This document shows, piece after piece, positions 1 through 5,359 of a DNA stretch of 8,982 nucleotides (its first letter is position 1; each line of letters opens with the position of its first letter). A program made the translations under genes and the position numbers. The notes below the pieces were generated by a model. The model worked only from the letters and a program-made list of their open reading frames with translations. It searched no databases and had not been told where the DNA came from. This stretch comes from JACRAR01 sp041665185. GTDB taxonomy: Bacteria > Pseudomonadota > Gammaproteobacteria > Burkholderiales > Rhodocyclaceae. The stretch lies in NCBI GenBank assembly GCA_041665185.1, contig JBAYJH010000201.1, positions 1 through 8,982 on the forward strand, read 5' to 3'.

Positions 1-531
1 GCCGCCGCCGAGGTCGATCACGGCGATGCGCAATTCCTCGCCGGCGCGGTCCAGGCCGTAGGCCAGCGAGGCGGCGGTGGGCTCGTTCACCAGGCGCACC
101 ACTTCCAGTCCGGCGATGCCGGCGGCATCCTTGGTGGCGCTGCGCTGATTGTCGTCGAAGTAGGCCGGCACCGTCACCACGGTCTTGGTCACTGCCTCGC
201 CGAGAAATGCCTCGGCGTCGCGCTTGATCTTCTGCAACAGGAAGGCGGAAAGCTGCTCGGGCGAGAACTCTCGGTCGCGCAGGCGGACGCGGTCTCGCGT
301 GCCCATCCGGCGCTTGAAGGCGCTGGCGGTGCCCTCGGGATTGGACGCCGCCTGACGCCGCGCCGGCTCGCCGACCAGCATCTGCCCGTCCGCTGTGATC
401 GCTACGTAACTGGGAAATGCCTTGCCGCCGAGGCTCACGCCTTCGGCGCTGGGGATCAGCACCGGCCGGCCGCCGCGCAGCACCGCCGCCGCCGAGTTGG
501 ACGTTCCCAGGTCGATGCCGATGATTGCCAT
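1..531 (-). CDS. Hsp70-family chaperone, HscC-like, N-terminal part (3' end outside window)
   Basis: This is the first 177 residues of an Hsp70 ATPase domain; the reading frame runs off the left edge. Visible motifs are phosphate-1 IGIDLGTSNS (residues 4-13), FKRRMG with the catalytic-type Lys (K73), VPAYFDDNQRSATKD (121-135), NEPTAASLAYGLD (149-161, E150) and phosphate-2 DLGGG (173-177). The stretch between K73 and the VPAYF motif is about 20 residues shorter than in DnaK, because the loop of subdomain IB is compact. HscC shares this feature, so HscC or a related accessory Hsp70 is more likely than the main DnaK. The ATG at 531 has GGAGAAGG just upstream and follows the stop of the previous gene after 12 bp, so the two genes are almost certainly co-transcribed. 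The substrate-binding domain is not visible, so chaperone specificity cannot be judged. The Hsp70 assignment is firm; the HscC subtype is tentative. Confidence 0.93.
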   Translation of the reverse strand, partial: MAIIGIDLGTSNSAAAVLRGGRPVLIPSAEGVSLGGKAFPSYVAITADGQMLVGEPARRQAASNPEGTASAFKRRMGTRDRVRLRDREFSPEQLSAFLLQKIKRDAEAFLGEAVTKTVVTVPAYFDDNQRSATKDAAGIAGLEVVRLVNEPTAASLAYGLDRAGEELRIAVIDLGGG

Positions 532-543
532 GAAACCTTCTCC

Positions 544-1044
544 TCAGCGCCGCCAGTGCACCCGCAGCAGATCCTGCGCATCGTTGTAGTGGAACTCCAG
601 CTCACCCTGGTAGGCGTGATGCAATGCCTCGCCCAGGTCGCGCGCCAGATGGATGTCGGTGGTCGTGACGAGAAGGCCGTCCGCCTCGTCCTCGATCGCC
701 ATGATGCGCGCCAGCGCGTGCTCGGCTTTGGCCTTGCCCTCGTGGTGACGCAGCAGGTGGATCAACTCTTCGCGATGTTCGCTGAAAAACTTGCCGCCGA
801 CGTGCACAAAGCCGGCCGGGAACTGGTCGCGAATGCGGTGGCAGGCGGGGCAGATCAATTCGTGGCTGCCCCGCGGCCGTTCGCCCCATTGCCAGCGGCC
901 GCCGTGGTAAATGGCGCCGCAATCCGGGCAGGCCGCCGGCTCGGGTGGCTTGTTTTGAAGTTTGTAGCTATCGTGTTCGCGCTCCTGCCGCAGCTGGTCG
1001 CGGCGAATGGGCTGGAAGCCGACGGGGAATGGTCGAGAGTTCAT
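544..1044 (-). CDS. BCAM0308-family protein with two CXXC motifs (putative zinc ribbon)
   Basis: A protein of 166 aa. Residues 14-27 (RRDQLRQEREHDSY) form the family's charged N-terminal motif. CPDCG (C39/C42) and CPACH (C65/C68) make a four-Cys set typical of a zinc ribbon. The C-terminal part, with TTTDIHLARDLGEALHHAY and LLRVHWRR, resembles the conserved end of the BCAM0308 family. From memory, BCAM0308 lies in the low-oxygen-activated locus of Burkholderia cenocepacia. The biochemical role is unknown. The domain plan (CXXC pairs, then a TT-x-HLAR-x-(I/L)G segment) loosely recalls NMD3-type zinc proteins, but that is a guess. I chose the ATG at 1044 because AGAGG lies about 10 nt upstream and family similarity begins here; an in-frame extension to 1116 has low-complexity sequence. 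The gene leads an operon with the Hsp70 at 531, which points to a stress or protein-quality role. Confidence 0.85.
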   Translation of the reverse strand: MNSRPFPVGFQPIRRDQLRQEREHDSYKLQNKPPEPAACPDCGAIYHGGRWQWGERPRGSHELICPACHRIRDQFPAGFVHVGGKFFSEHREELIHLLRHHEGKAKAEHALARIMAIEDEADGLLVTTTDIHLARDLGEALHHAYQGELEFHYNDAQDLLRVHWRR

Positions 1045-1122
1045 GTTTTTCTGCCTCTGATGTCGAGATGGATTGTTTGATGACGACGCGATCGGGAGCG
1101 GAGTCGCGAGACACACATTACA

Positions 1123-1150
1123 TTTATAGGAGGATGCGCCCAGAAAACAA
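1123..1150 (-). promoter_or_regulatory. Putative promoter of the BCAM0308-Hsp70 operon
   Basis: Read on the minus strand, TTGTTT (1145-1150) is followed after 16 bp by TATAAA (1123-1128), which matches the sigma-70 -10 box at five of six positions. A start near 1116 would leave a leader of about 70 nt before the ATG at 1044. The extended sequence reads CTTGTTT...CTCCTATAAAT. This has partial likeness to a sigma-32 site (CTTGAA / CCCCAT), which would suit a chaperone operon, but the match is weak. The call rests on sequence appearance only. Confidence 0.45.
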
Positions 1151-1211
1151 GCCGCCCCTGCCCCCGGTCCGGGCCAGGCGATGCTACAAATTGCTCGCTA
1201 CGCTCGCGGGT

Positions 1212-1292
1212 TACTGGTGCCCGACTTTGGGGCTAGGGTACTGGTGCCCGACTTTGGGGCTAGGGTACTGGTGCCCGACTTTGGGGTTAGGG
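1212..1292. repeat. Three tandem copies of a 27-bp repeat
   Basis: The units lie at 1212-1238, 1239-1265 and 1266-1292. Each starts TACTGGTGCCCGACTTTGGG and ends GCTAGGG. Units 1 and 2 are identical; unit 3 differs by one base (C to T at unit position 22, giving GGTTAGGG). There are no spacers, so this is a simple tandem array and not CRISPR-like. The sequence after the last unit begins with a GGGTGCGGGG run. The near-identity of the copies suggests recent expansion by slippage or unequal recombination. It could be an intergenic repeat family scattered in the genome, or a multi-copy binding site; neither can be decided from one locus. Confidence 0.95.
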
Positions 1293-1351
1293 TGCGGGGT
1301 GCTTCGTAGCGGTATTTCACGCTAACCCGGATGCGAGTTCCGCTGTCGATG

Positions 1352-1831
1352 TCAGCGGCGTTGATACAGACCCACAAGTTCGGCCTGGCCGATGATGTGG
1401 CCTCGCATCGCCCTCTCCAGGCTGGCTTTGTCCGGCCGGCCGAGATCGGGCAGCACGGCGTCGAGGGCATAGAGCTTGTGGAAGTAGCGATGACGCCCGA
1501 TGGGTGGGCAGGGGCCACCGTAGCCGGTGCGCTTCCAGTCGTTGATGCCCTGGCGCGTGCCCGGGGGCAGATCGGCGTCGGCGATGCCCGCGGCGAGCGT
1601 AGCGGGATTTGGCGGAATATTATAGAGAACCCAATGCACCCAGGTCATCTTCGGAGACGCCGGATCCGGCGCGTCGGGATCATCGACAATCAGCGCCAGA
1701 CTCCTGGTGCCGGGAGGAATGCCGGACCACGCGAGCGGGGGAGAAAGATCCCTGCCGTCGCAAGTATGCACAACGGGAATCAGCCCGCCGGCGATAAATG
1801 CCGCCGAGGCCAGGCTAAGTATCGGGCCTAT
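1352..1831 (-). CDS. YbhB/YbcL-type PEBP-family (Raf kinase inhibitor-like) protein, probable ATA start
   Basis: A phosphatidylethanolamine-binding-protein fold of about 159 aa, probably cytoplasmic, of unknown ligand; E. coli YbhB is of similar size. With the start at 1831, the family motifs are HTCDGRDLSPPLAWSG (22-37), VDDPDAPDP (49-57), the core TWVHWVLYNIPP (63-74) and GGPCPPIGRHRYFHKLYALD (105-124), which contains the ligand-pocket residues. The upstream residues ILSLASAAFIAGGLIPV align with the usual 'L.LTS.AF..GG.IP' beginning, so translation should start before the in-frame GTG at 1771. No ATG, GTG or TTG exists in that stretch; the nearest in-frame stop is about 20 nt upstream of the ATA. 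The ATA at 1829-1831 sits 7 nt after GGAGGG. If ATA is not used, the GTG at 1771 gives a 139-aa product lacking the first strand. The gene lies 24 bp downstream of the DUF2934 gene, so one transcript is likely. Confidence 0.88.
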   Translation of the reverse strand: MGPILSLASAAFIAGGLIPVVHTCDGRDLSPPLAWSGIPPGTRSLALIVDDPDAPDPASPKMTWVHWVLYNIPPNPATLAAGIADADLPPGTRQGINDWKRTGYGGPCPPIGRHRYFHKLYALDAVLPDLGRPDKASLERAMRGHIIGQAELVGLYQRR

Positions 1832-1855
1832 GTCGCTACCCTCCGCTTGATTTCC

Positions 1856-2068
1856 TCAGTGTCCTTCGGCGCCGCGGAATTTCGCCTCGGCTTCCAGCCA
1901 GTCGTCAAGTTCCTGGCCGGGCATGAAGCCGCGCGCCTCGGCCTTGTAATACGCCGCGGTAGCAATATAGGCGAGCCGGTCTTCGGTGCCAGGCGGTGCG
2001 TCCATCTTCATGGGAACACCGGGCGTTGCCTTGCCGCTGGCCTTTTGCTTGGTTGCAGTGGTTTTCAT
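1856..2068 (-). CDS. DUF2934-family small protein
   Basis: A 70-aa protein of unknown function. The C-terminal half carries the DUF2934 pattern: RLAYIATAAYYKAEARGF (31-48), then PGQELDDWLEAEAKF (50-64), probably a short helical hairpin. The N-terminal 25 residues are rich in Lys, Thr, Ala and Gly and probably disordered. The ATG at 2068 is preceded by the strong Shine-Dalgarno AAGGAGGAG with good spacing. The gene heads a two-gene unit with the PEBP-family gene. Small proteins with this domain are common in proteobacteria, often with basic N-terminal tails; nucleic-acid contact is possible but not shown. Confidence 0.85.
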   Translation of the reverse strand: MKTTATKQKASGKATPGVPMKMDAPPGTEDRLAYIATAAYYKAEARGFMPGQELDDWLEAEAKFRGAEGH

Positions 2069-2099
2069 GTCACTCCTCCTTGCGTAGTTACGTCCTCAA

Positions 2100-2127
2100 A
2101 GCATAGGAAGATCCAATAGACAAACAA
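2100..2127 (-). promoter_or_regulatory. Putative promoter of the DUF2934-PEBP unit
   Basis: On the minus strand, TTGTTT (2122-2127) is followed after 16 bp by TATGCT (2100-2105; four of six with the -10 consensus). A start near 2093 would give a leader of about 25 nt that includes the strong ribosome-binding site. A second -10-like TATAGT lies at 2130-2135 but has no good -35. The surrounding 2095-2165 is distinctly AT-rich compared with the rest of the window. Confidence 0.35.
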
Positions 2128-2148
2128 ATACTATAAATGCCATATTTT

Positions 2149-2170
2149 GACTACTTGTTTTCCGGTAGTC
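2149..2170. repeat. Inverted repeat GACTAC-N10-GTAGTC upstream of DUF2934
   Basis: Two perfect 6-bp arms flank a 10-base centre. It lies about 20 bp upstream of the putative -35 box of the DUF2934 unit and about 40 bp past the stop of the nicotinate phosphoribosyltransferase gene. No T-tract follows on the minus strand, so an intrinsic terminator is unlikely. An operator or a transcript-end stem-loop remains possible. Confidence 0.5.
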
Positions 2171-2206
2171 GCGCACCAGGGCCTGGGGACATTCGCCCGC
2201 CGGGCG
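2171..2206 (-). terminator. Possible stem-loops after the nicotinate phosphoribosyltransferase gene (weak)
   Basis: Directly after the stop are two compact palindromes: CGCCCGCCGGGCG (2194-2206) and CCAGGGCCTGG (near 2176-2186). Both could fold into short GC-rich hairpins in the transcript. No run of T follows, so they do not meet the intrinsic-terminator pattern; they may serve RNA stability or Rho-dependent ending. Confidence 0.25.
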
Positions 2207-3538
2207 TCACGCTGGCCGGCTGTCCACGTCGCGGGCCAAATCCTTTAGAGCCTCCGCGACGTCGACCCGGTAGGTCGCTGCGCTGTCCAGACTGCATAGC
2301 GCCGGTGGCAGCATCGCCCGCTGCGCCCGCGCCTGTTCACGCAATTCGGCCAGCGCCGGCGAGGGCGTTAGGCGGCGCCCCTTGCTCAACACCGTGCCGA
2401 GCAGCGGCGTGCCCTCCTGGGTATCCCCTTCCAGGGTCAGCGTGTCGCCGGCGATGCGTCCGTCGTCGTCGACGCGGCGGAATACCTGCTTGCGGCCCGG
2501 CCAGGTGGCCTTGCCTTCGGAGCGCTTGCGCCGAGCCACACCCGCATACTCCTGCAACTTGTAGGCGCAGTCGAAGTAGGGATGGTCGGCCGAAGTGTTC
2601 ATGCGCGTGCCGACGCCGAAGCCGTCGATGGGAGCGCCCGCCTCCAGCAACGTCCGGACCGCATACTCGTCGAGGTTGCCGCTGGCGAAGATCTTGATGC
2701 CGTTCGCGCCGCCCGCGTCGAGGATGGCGCGCACCCGGCGCGCATGCTCGCCGAGGTCGCCGCTGTCCAGGCGCACCGCCTGGATATCCACCCCGTCCGC
2801 GGCCAGCCTGCGCGCCAGCGGCAGCAGCGCCTGGGCGGCGGACTCGGTGTCATAAGTGTCGATGAGCAGGGTCGCGGCCCGCGGGTGGGAACGCGCGAAA
2901 TCCTCGAAGGCCGCGAGCTCGTTGCCGTGCACCTGGACGAAGGAATGCGCCATGGTGCCGAACAGCGGGACGCCCCAGCGCATGCCGGCCAGCATGTTGG
3001 AGCTGCCGTCGAAGCCGGCGAGGTAACTCGCCCGCGCCGACAGCAGGGCGGCCTCGTCGCCGTGGGCGCGGCGCATGCCGAAGTCCACCAGCAGCCTATC
3101 GCGCGCGGCGAGGCGCACTCGCGAGGCCTTGGAGGCGACCATGGTCTGGAATTGCAGCAGGTTGATCAGGCGCGTCTCCACCAGTTGCGCCTCGCGCAGC
3201 GGCGCCACCACCCGCAGGATCGGCTCGTCGGGAAAGAACACGGTGCCCTCGGCCATCGCCTGTACCTCCCCGGTGAAGCGCAGCCCGGCGAGCGAATCGA
3301 CGAAGCGGCGGTGGAAGCGGCCGCAACCGGCCAGCCAGTCGAGTTCTTCGGCGGAAAAGCGCAGGTTTTCGAGGTAGTCGAGCGCCTGCTCCAGGCCGCC
3401 GGCGACCAGGAAATTGCGCGCCTTGGGCAGCTTGCGCACGAAGAACTCGAACACTGCGGTGTCCTCCATGCCTTGGTCGAAATAGGCCTGGAGCATCGTG
3501 AGTTGGTAGAGGTCGGTGAGCAGCGCCGGCGTTGCCAT
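2207..3538 (-). CDS. pncB: Nicotinate phosphoribosyltransferase
   Basis: 443 aa, a usual length for bacterial NAPRTases. It joins nicotinate to PRPP with ATP hydrolysis to give nicotinate mononucleotide (EC 6.3.4.21), the entry step of Preiss-Handler NAD salvage in the cytoplasm. Family marks are LLTDLYQLTMLQAYF (6-20), FFVRKLPKARNFLVAGG in the N-terminal domain, GTMAHSFVQVHG with the expected phospho-acceptor His (H198), DTYDTESA, VRLDSGDL (255-262), FASGNLDEYAV and the phosphate-binding segment GFGVGTRMNTSADHP (306-320). The ATG at 3538 lies 2 bp after the pncA stop, with AAAGG inside the end of pncA serving as ribosome-binding site; this suggests tight or coupled translation. The frame stays open upstream to 3895, but that extension overlaps pncA and has no family similarity. 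All visible catalytic motifs are intact. Confidence 0.96.
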   Translation of the reverse strand: MATPALLTDLYQLTMLQAYFDQGMEDTAVFEFFVRKLPKARNFLVAGGLEQALDYLENLRFSAEELDWLAGCGRFHRRFVDSLAGLRFTGEVQAMAEGTVFFPDEPILRVVAPLREAQLVETRLINLLQFQTMVASKASRVRLAARDRLLVDFGMRRAHGDEAALLSARASYLAGFDGSSNMLAGMRWGVPLFGTMAHSFVQVHGNELAAFEDFARSHPRAATLLIDTYDTESAAQALLPLARRLAADGVDIQAVRLDSGDLGEHARRVRAILDAGGANGIKIFASGNLDEYAVRTLLEAGAPIDGFGVGTRMNTSADHPYFDCAYKLQEYAGVARRKRSEGKATWPGRKQVFRRVDDDGRIAGDTLTLEGDTQEGTPLLGTVLSKGRRLTPSPALAELREQARAQRAMLPPALCSLDSAATYRVDVAEALKDLARDVDSRPA

Positions 3539-3540
3539 GC

Positions 3541-4146
3541 TCAGCCTTTCAGGGTCGCGGCACCGGCGGCGAGCATTGCCGCAAGCGCCCGTTCGCCGTC
3601 GCCTGCGTGTACGTTGACGGCGCGCATGGCATCGAGCAGTAACACCACCTCGTAGCCCTGCCGCAACGCGTCGTTCACGGTATTGAGTACGCAATAATCG
3701 GTGGCCAGCCCGCCGACGAAGAGCCTGCGCACGGCGGCGTAACGCAACTGCGCATCGAGATCGGTGCCGGCGAAACCAGAATAGGCGTCGGCCTCCGGCA
3801 GCGTCGCCTTGGATACCAGGCAGACCGTCGCCGGCAGCACCAGGGTGGGGGCAAATTCGGCCCCAGGCGTGCCCGCCACGCAATGGCTGGGCCATATCCC
3901 ACCCTGACCACCTTGGCCGCCCTGCTCCCGGAAGGAACAGTGGTCCGGCGGATGCCAGTCGCGCGTCGCATAGATCGGCTGTCTCGCCAGCGTGAACCGG
4001 CGTACCCAGTCGTTCAGCGGCGCAACGACTTCGTCCCCGGCGGGCACCGGCAGGCTGCCGCCGGGCAGGAAATCACGCTGCACGTCGACGATCAGGAGCG
4101 CGTCGCCCGCCTGCGGCCTGACCTCCGCGGAAATTTGCATCGCCAT
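3541..4146 (-). CDS. pncA: Nicotinamidase (isochorismatase-like hydrolase)
   Basis: 201 aa. It deamidates nicotinamide to nicotinate and ammonia, feeding the phosphoribosyltransferase encoded next. The catalytic triad is complete: Asp in LLIVDVQRDF (D21), Lys in CLVSKAT (K113) and the nucleophile Cys in GGLATDYCV (C152). Metal ligands are D63 and H65 (TRDWHPPDH) and H88 (IWPSHCVAGTPGAEF). Family proteins usually have a short GG linker before the WP-x-HC motif; here it is lengthened to QGGQGGQGG (75-83), an apparent in-frame 9-bp duplication. The ATG at 4146 follows GAAGGAAAGGAC; an in-frame ATG two codons later would give nearly the same protein. The stop is 2 bp before pncB. I consider nicotinamidase much more likely than another isochorismatase-fold enzyme because of the motifs and the pncB neighbour. 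Confidence 0.95.
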   Translation of the reverse strand: MAMQISAEVRPQAGDALLIVDVQRDFLPGGSLPVPAGDEVVAPLNDWVRRFTLARQPIYATRDWHPPDHCSFREQGGQGGQGGIWPSHCVAGTPGAEFAPTLVLPATVCLVSKATLPEADAYSGFAGTDLDAQLRYAAVRRLFVGGLATDYCVLNTVNDALRQGYEVVLLLDAMRAVNVHAGDGERALAAMLAAGAATLKG

Positions 4147-4187
4147 GTCCTTTCCTTCGCCGGGCCTGCGGCGCGCCCTCCCGGGGA

Positions 4188-4214
4188 ACTATAGACCGCG
4201 CGGCGGGCACAAGA
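4188..4214 (-). promoter_or_regulatory. Possible promoter of pncA-pncB
   Basis: TATAGT on the minus strand (4188-4193) matches five of six bases of the -10 box and would start transcription about 35 nt before the pncA ATG. The -35 region is poor (CTGTCT-like at roughly 18 bp). The 163-bp gap to the upstream phosphoribosyltransferase gene leaves room for a promoter, but read-through is equally possible. Confidence 0.3.
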
Positions 4215-4309
4215 CAGAAACGCCGGGGCACGCACCGATCGGCCCGCCTCGGGAATATTGCCGGCGGCATGTCCTATAGCGGCAACTCCGACCGCGGAAC
4301 CGCACCGTC

Positions 4310-4906
4310 TCAGCCGATCAGCGCCAGAACGTCCTGTAGCACGCTCATCGGCACGCGTACGCCATGGTCTGCGGCCAGGCGCTCGGCAATCTCGTCGACG
4401 TCGGCGGATCGGGGCTGCATGGCGCGGATGAAACCGCTCAGGTCTTCCGCCACCGCCCAGGGGTAAATGATCCACCGCCACTTCACGATCTTGTGCACAT
4501 AGTAGTCGGGAACATAGGCGCTGACCGTCTTGTGGTGCAGGACGGCGCTTCTCACTTCCATGGGCGTCCCGCGGCTGGACAAATGCTCTAGTGCCACCGC
4601 GAACGTGTCGCCGCTGTCGCTCACGTCGTCCACCACCAACACCCTGCGGCCCGTGATATCCGCCGCGAGCGGATAACGCACGCGAGCCGCGGACTGCTTC
4701 TGCGCGCCACGGTAGTGTTCGATTTTGAAGCTGGTCAGGTCCATCTGGCCGAGAAAATCCGACAACACGCGGCCCGGCACATAACCGCCGCGGCCGATCG
4801 CGACGATCAGATCCGGTCGGTATCCCGAATCTCGCACTTGCCGCGCCAAGGTTCGCGCCAGTGCGTAGAAGCGGCTCCAGGTGATGACCTCGCAGCGGAT
4901 GCTCAT
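4310..4906 (-). CDS. Phosphoribosyltransferase of the COG2236/Hpt1-like group
   Basis: 198 aa with a type I phosphoribosyltransferase fold. The PRPP-binding loop VLVVDDVSDSGDT (89-101) has the two acidic residues followed by the small-residue loop. LIVAIGRGGYVPGRVLSD (33-50) provides the pyrophosphate-binding loop. The C-terminal hood HKIVKWRWIIYPWAVAEDL is typical of the archaeal/bacterial 'predicted phosphoribosyltransferase' group related to hypoxanthine/xanthine-guanine enzymes. The substrate is not fixed by these motifs; a purine base is the usual expectation. It lies 163 bp upstream of pncA on the same strand, which raises the chance of a link to nucleobase or NAD salvage. The ATG at 4906 is the natural N-terminus (MSIRCEVITWSRFYALA); its ribosome-binding site is weak (GGA at about -9). 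Confidence 0.9.
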   Translation of the reverse strand: MSIRCEVITWSRFYALARTLARQVRDSGYRPDLIVAIGRGGYVPGRVLSDFLGQMDLTSFKIEHYRGAQKQSAARVRYPLAADITGRRVLVVDDVSDSGDTFAVALEHLSSRGTPMEVRSAVLHHKTVSAYVPDYYVHKIVKWRWIIYPWAVAEDLSGFIRAMQPRSADVDEIAERLAADHGVRVPMSVLQDVLALIG

Positions 4907-4982
4907 ATCGGATCCGGAAGTCGGGGTAGATTATTCATAATAGACGAAAGTTGAAGATCGCCGCCGCCTACCGACGGTTCGC

Positions 4983-5010
4983 CATTGTCCGAAGCATGCT
5001 TGCGGCAATG
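4983..5010. repeat. Imperfect 28-bp inverted repeat just after the DUF2917 gene
   Basis: CATTG and CAATG arms enclose an 8-bp palindrome, AGCATGCT. With one G-T pair and two mismatches nearly the whole 28 bases can pair. It begins 4 bp past the DUF2917 stop on the minus strand. No T-tract follows, so it is not a standard intrinsic terminator; it could protect the transcript end or uncouple DUF2917 from the phosphoribosyltransferase gene. Confidence 0.55.
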
Positions 5011-5014
5011 ACGG

Positions 5015-5359
5015 TCAGAAACGGCTGGAGTAGCCGAAACGGGCCGGTTCGCGCGCACCGGGCCGGCGGCGGTGGGAGTGGCCGAAAAGCCGCTTGAACC
5101 GGTTTGCCCAACGAACTGCCCAGTGCGCTTCGTCGACCAGCCGGATGGCGCCGGATCGCAAGGCTTCGACGAGCCCAAGGCCATTGCTTTCGATGCGCAG
5201 GCGTTCTCCCCTGGCAAGCAGGAAATCGCCTGCCTGGCCTTCAAGTGTGAGCCACACCTTCCCCTCGGTGCATTCCAGATCGACACCGCGGGCACCTTGA
5301 AAAGCCAGCGGCTTCCCGTCGACAAGCTGGATTACCGCGTTCTTCAACGACATTCGCAT
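5015..5359 (-). CDS. DUF2917-family protein
   Basis: 114 aa, function unknown. Residues 8-68 match the DUF2917 pattern, a probable all-beta, cupin-like small domain: NAVIQLVDGKPLAFQG, then GVDLECTEGKVWLTLEG with its conserved W-x-T, GDFLLARGERL and GLGLVEAL. The rest is basic (FKRLFGHSHRRRPGAREPAR), suggesting a disordered or nucleic-acid-contacting tail. There is no signal peptide. The ATG at 5359 is preceded by AGGGAAG at good spacing; a second ATG two codons later and an in-frame extension to 5431 are less likely. It is transcribed away from the MocR-type regulator at 5569, an arrangement I recall from other betaproteobacteria, so it is a likely target of that regulator. Confidence 0.82.
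   Translation of the reverse strand: MRMSLKNAVIQLVDGKPLAFQGARGVDLECTEGKVWLTLEGQAGDFLLARGERLRIESNGLGLVEALRSGAIRLVDEAHWAVRWANRFKRLFGHSHRRRPGAREPARFGYSSRF

Larger units (their letters stand above)
1045..1351. other. 307-bp intergenic region with promoter and tandem repeats
   Basis: No credible gene is seen here. The region holds the putative promoter at 1123-1150, a short direct repeat GCTCGC-TAC-GCTCGC near 1193-1207, the triplicate 27-bp repeat at 1212-1292, and the sequence downstream of the PEBP gene. A GC-rich near-palindrome (CCCGGTCCGGG, near 1163-1173) lacks a T-tract and so does not look like an intrinsic terminator. A 63-codon frame from ATG 1134 on the plus strand encodes GYWCPTLGL repeats only because 27 is divisible by three. 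Confidence 0.6.

Noticed and set aside
1212..1292. Possible CRISPR array
   Set aside because: The 27-bp units are directly adjacent with no spacers, and no cas genes are present.
1134..1325. Plus-strand small frame with AGGAGG next to ATG and three GYWCPTLGL repeats
   Set aside because: The Shine-Dalgarno-like sequence touches the ATG with no spacing, and the peptide repeat simply reflects a tandem repeat whose length is a multiple of three. No family is recognisable.
1198..1518. Minus-strand frame with PKSGTSTLA repeats
   Set aside because: It overlaps the 3' part of the PEBP gene in another frame, and its repeat is a translation of the 27-bp DNA repeat.
1331..2119. Long plus-strand open frame of 262 codons
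   Set aside because: It lies opposite the PEBP and DUF2934 genes, whose minus-strand products have clear family motifs; long antisense frames are expected in GC-rich DNA.
2582..3655. Long plus-strand open frame of 357 codons
   Set aside because: It is antisense to the nicotinate phosphoribosyltransferase gene, with biased composition and no recognisable domain.
3539..3895. N-terminal extension of the nicotinate phosphoribosyltransferase
   Set aside because: The frame is open, but the added 119 residues overlap pncA, lack family similarity and are compositionally odd; the ATG at 3538 fits the family N-terminus.
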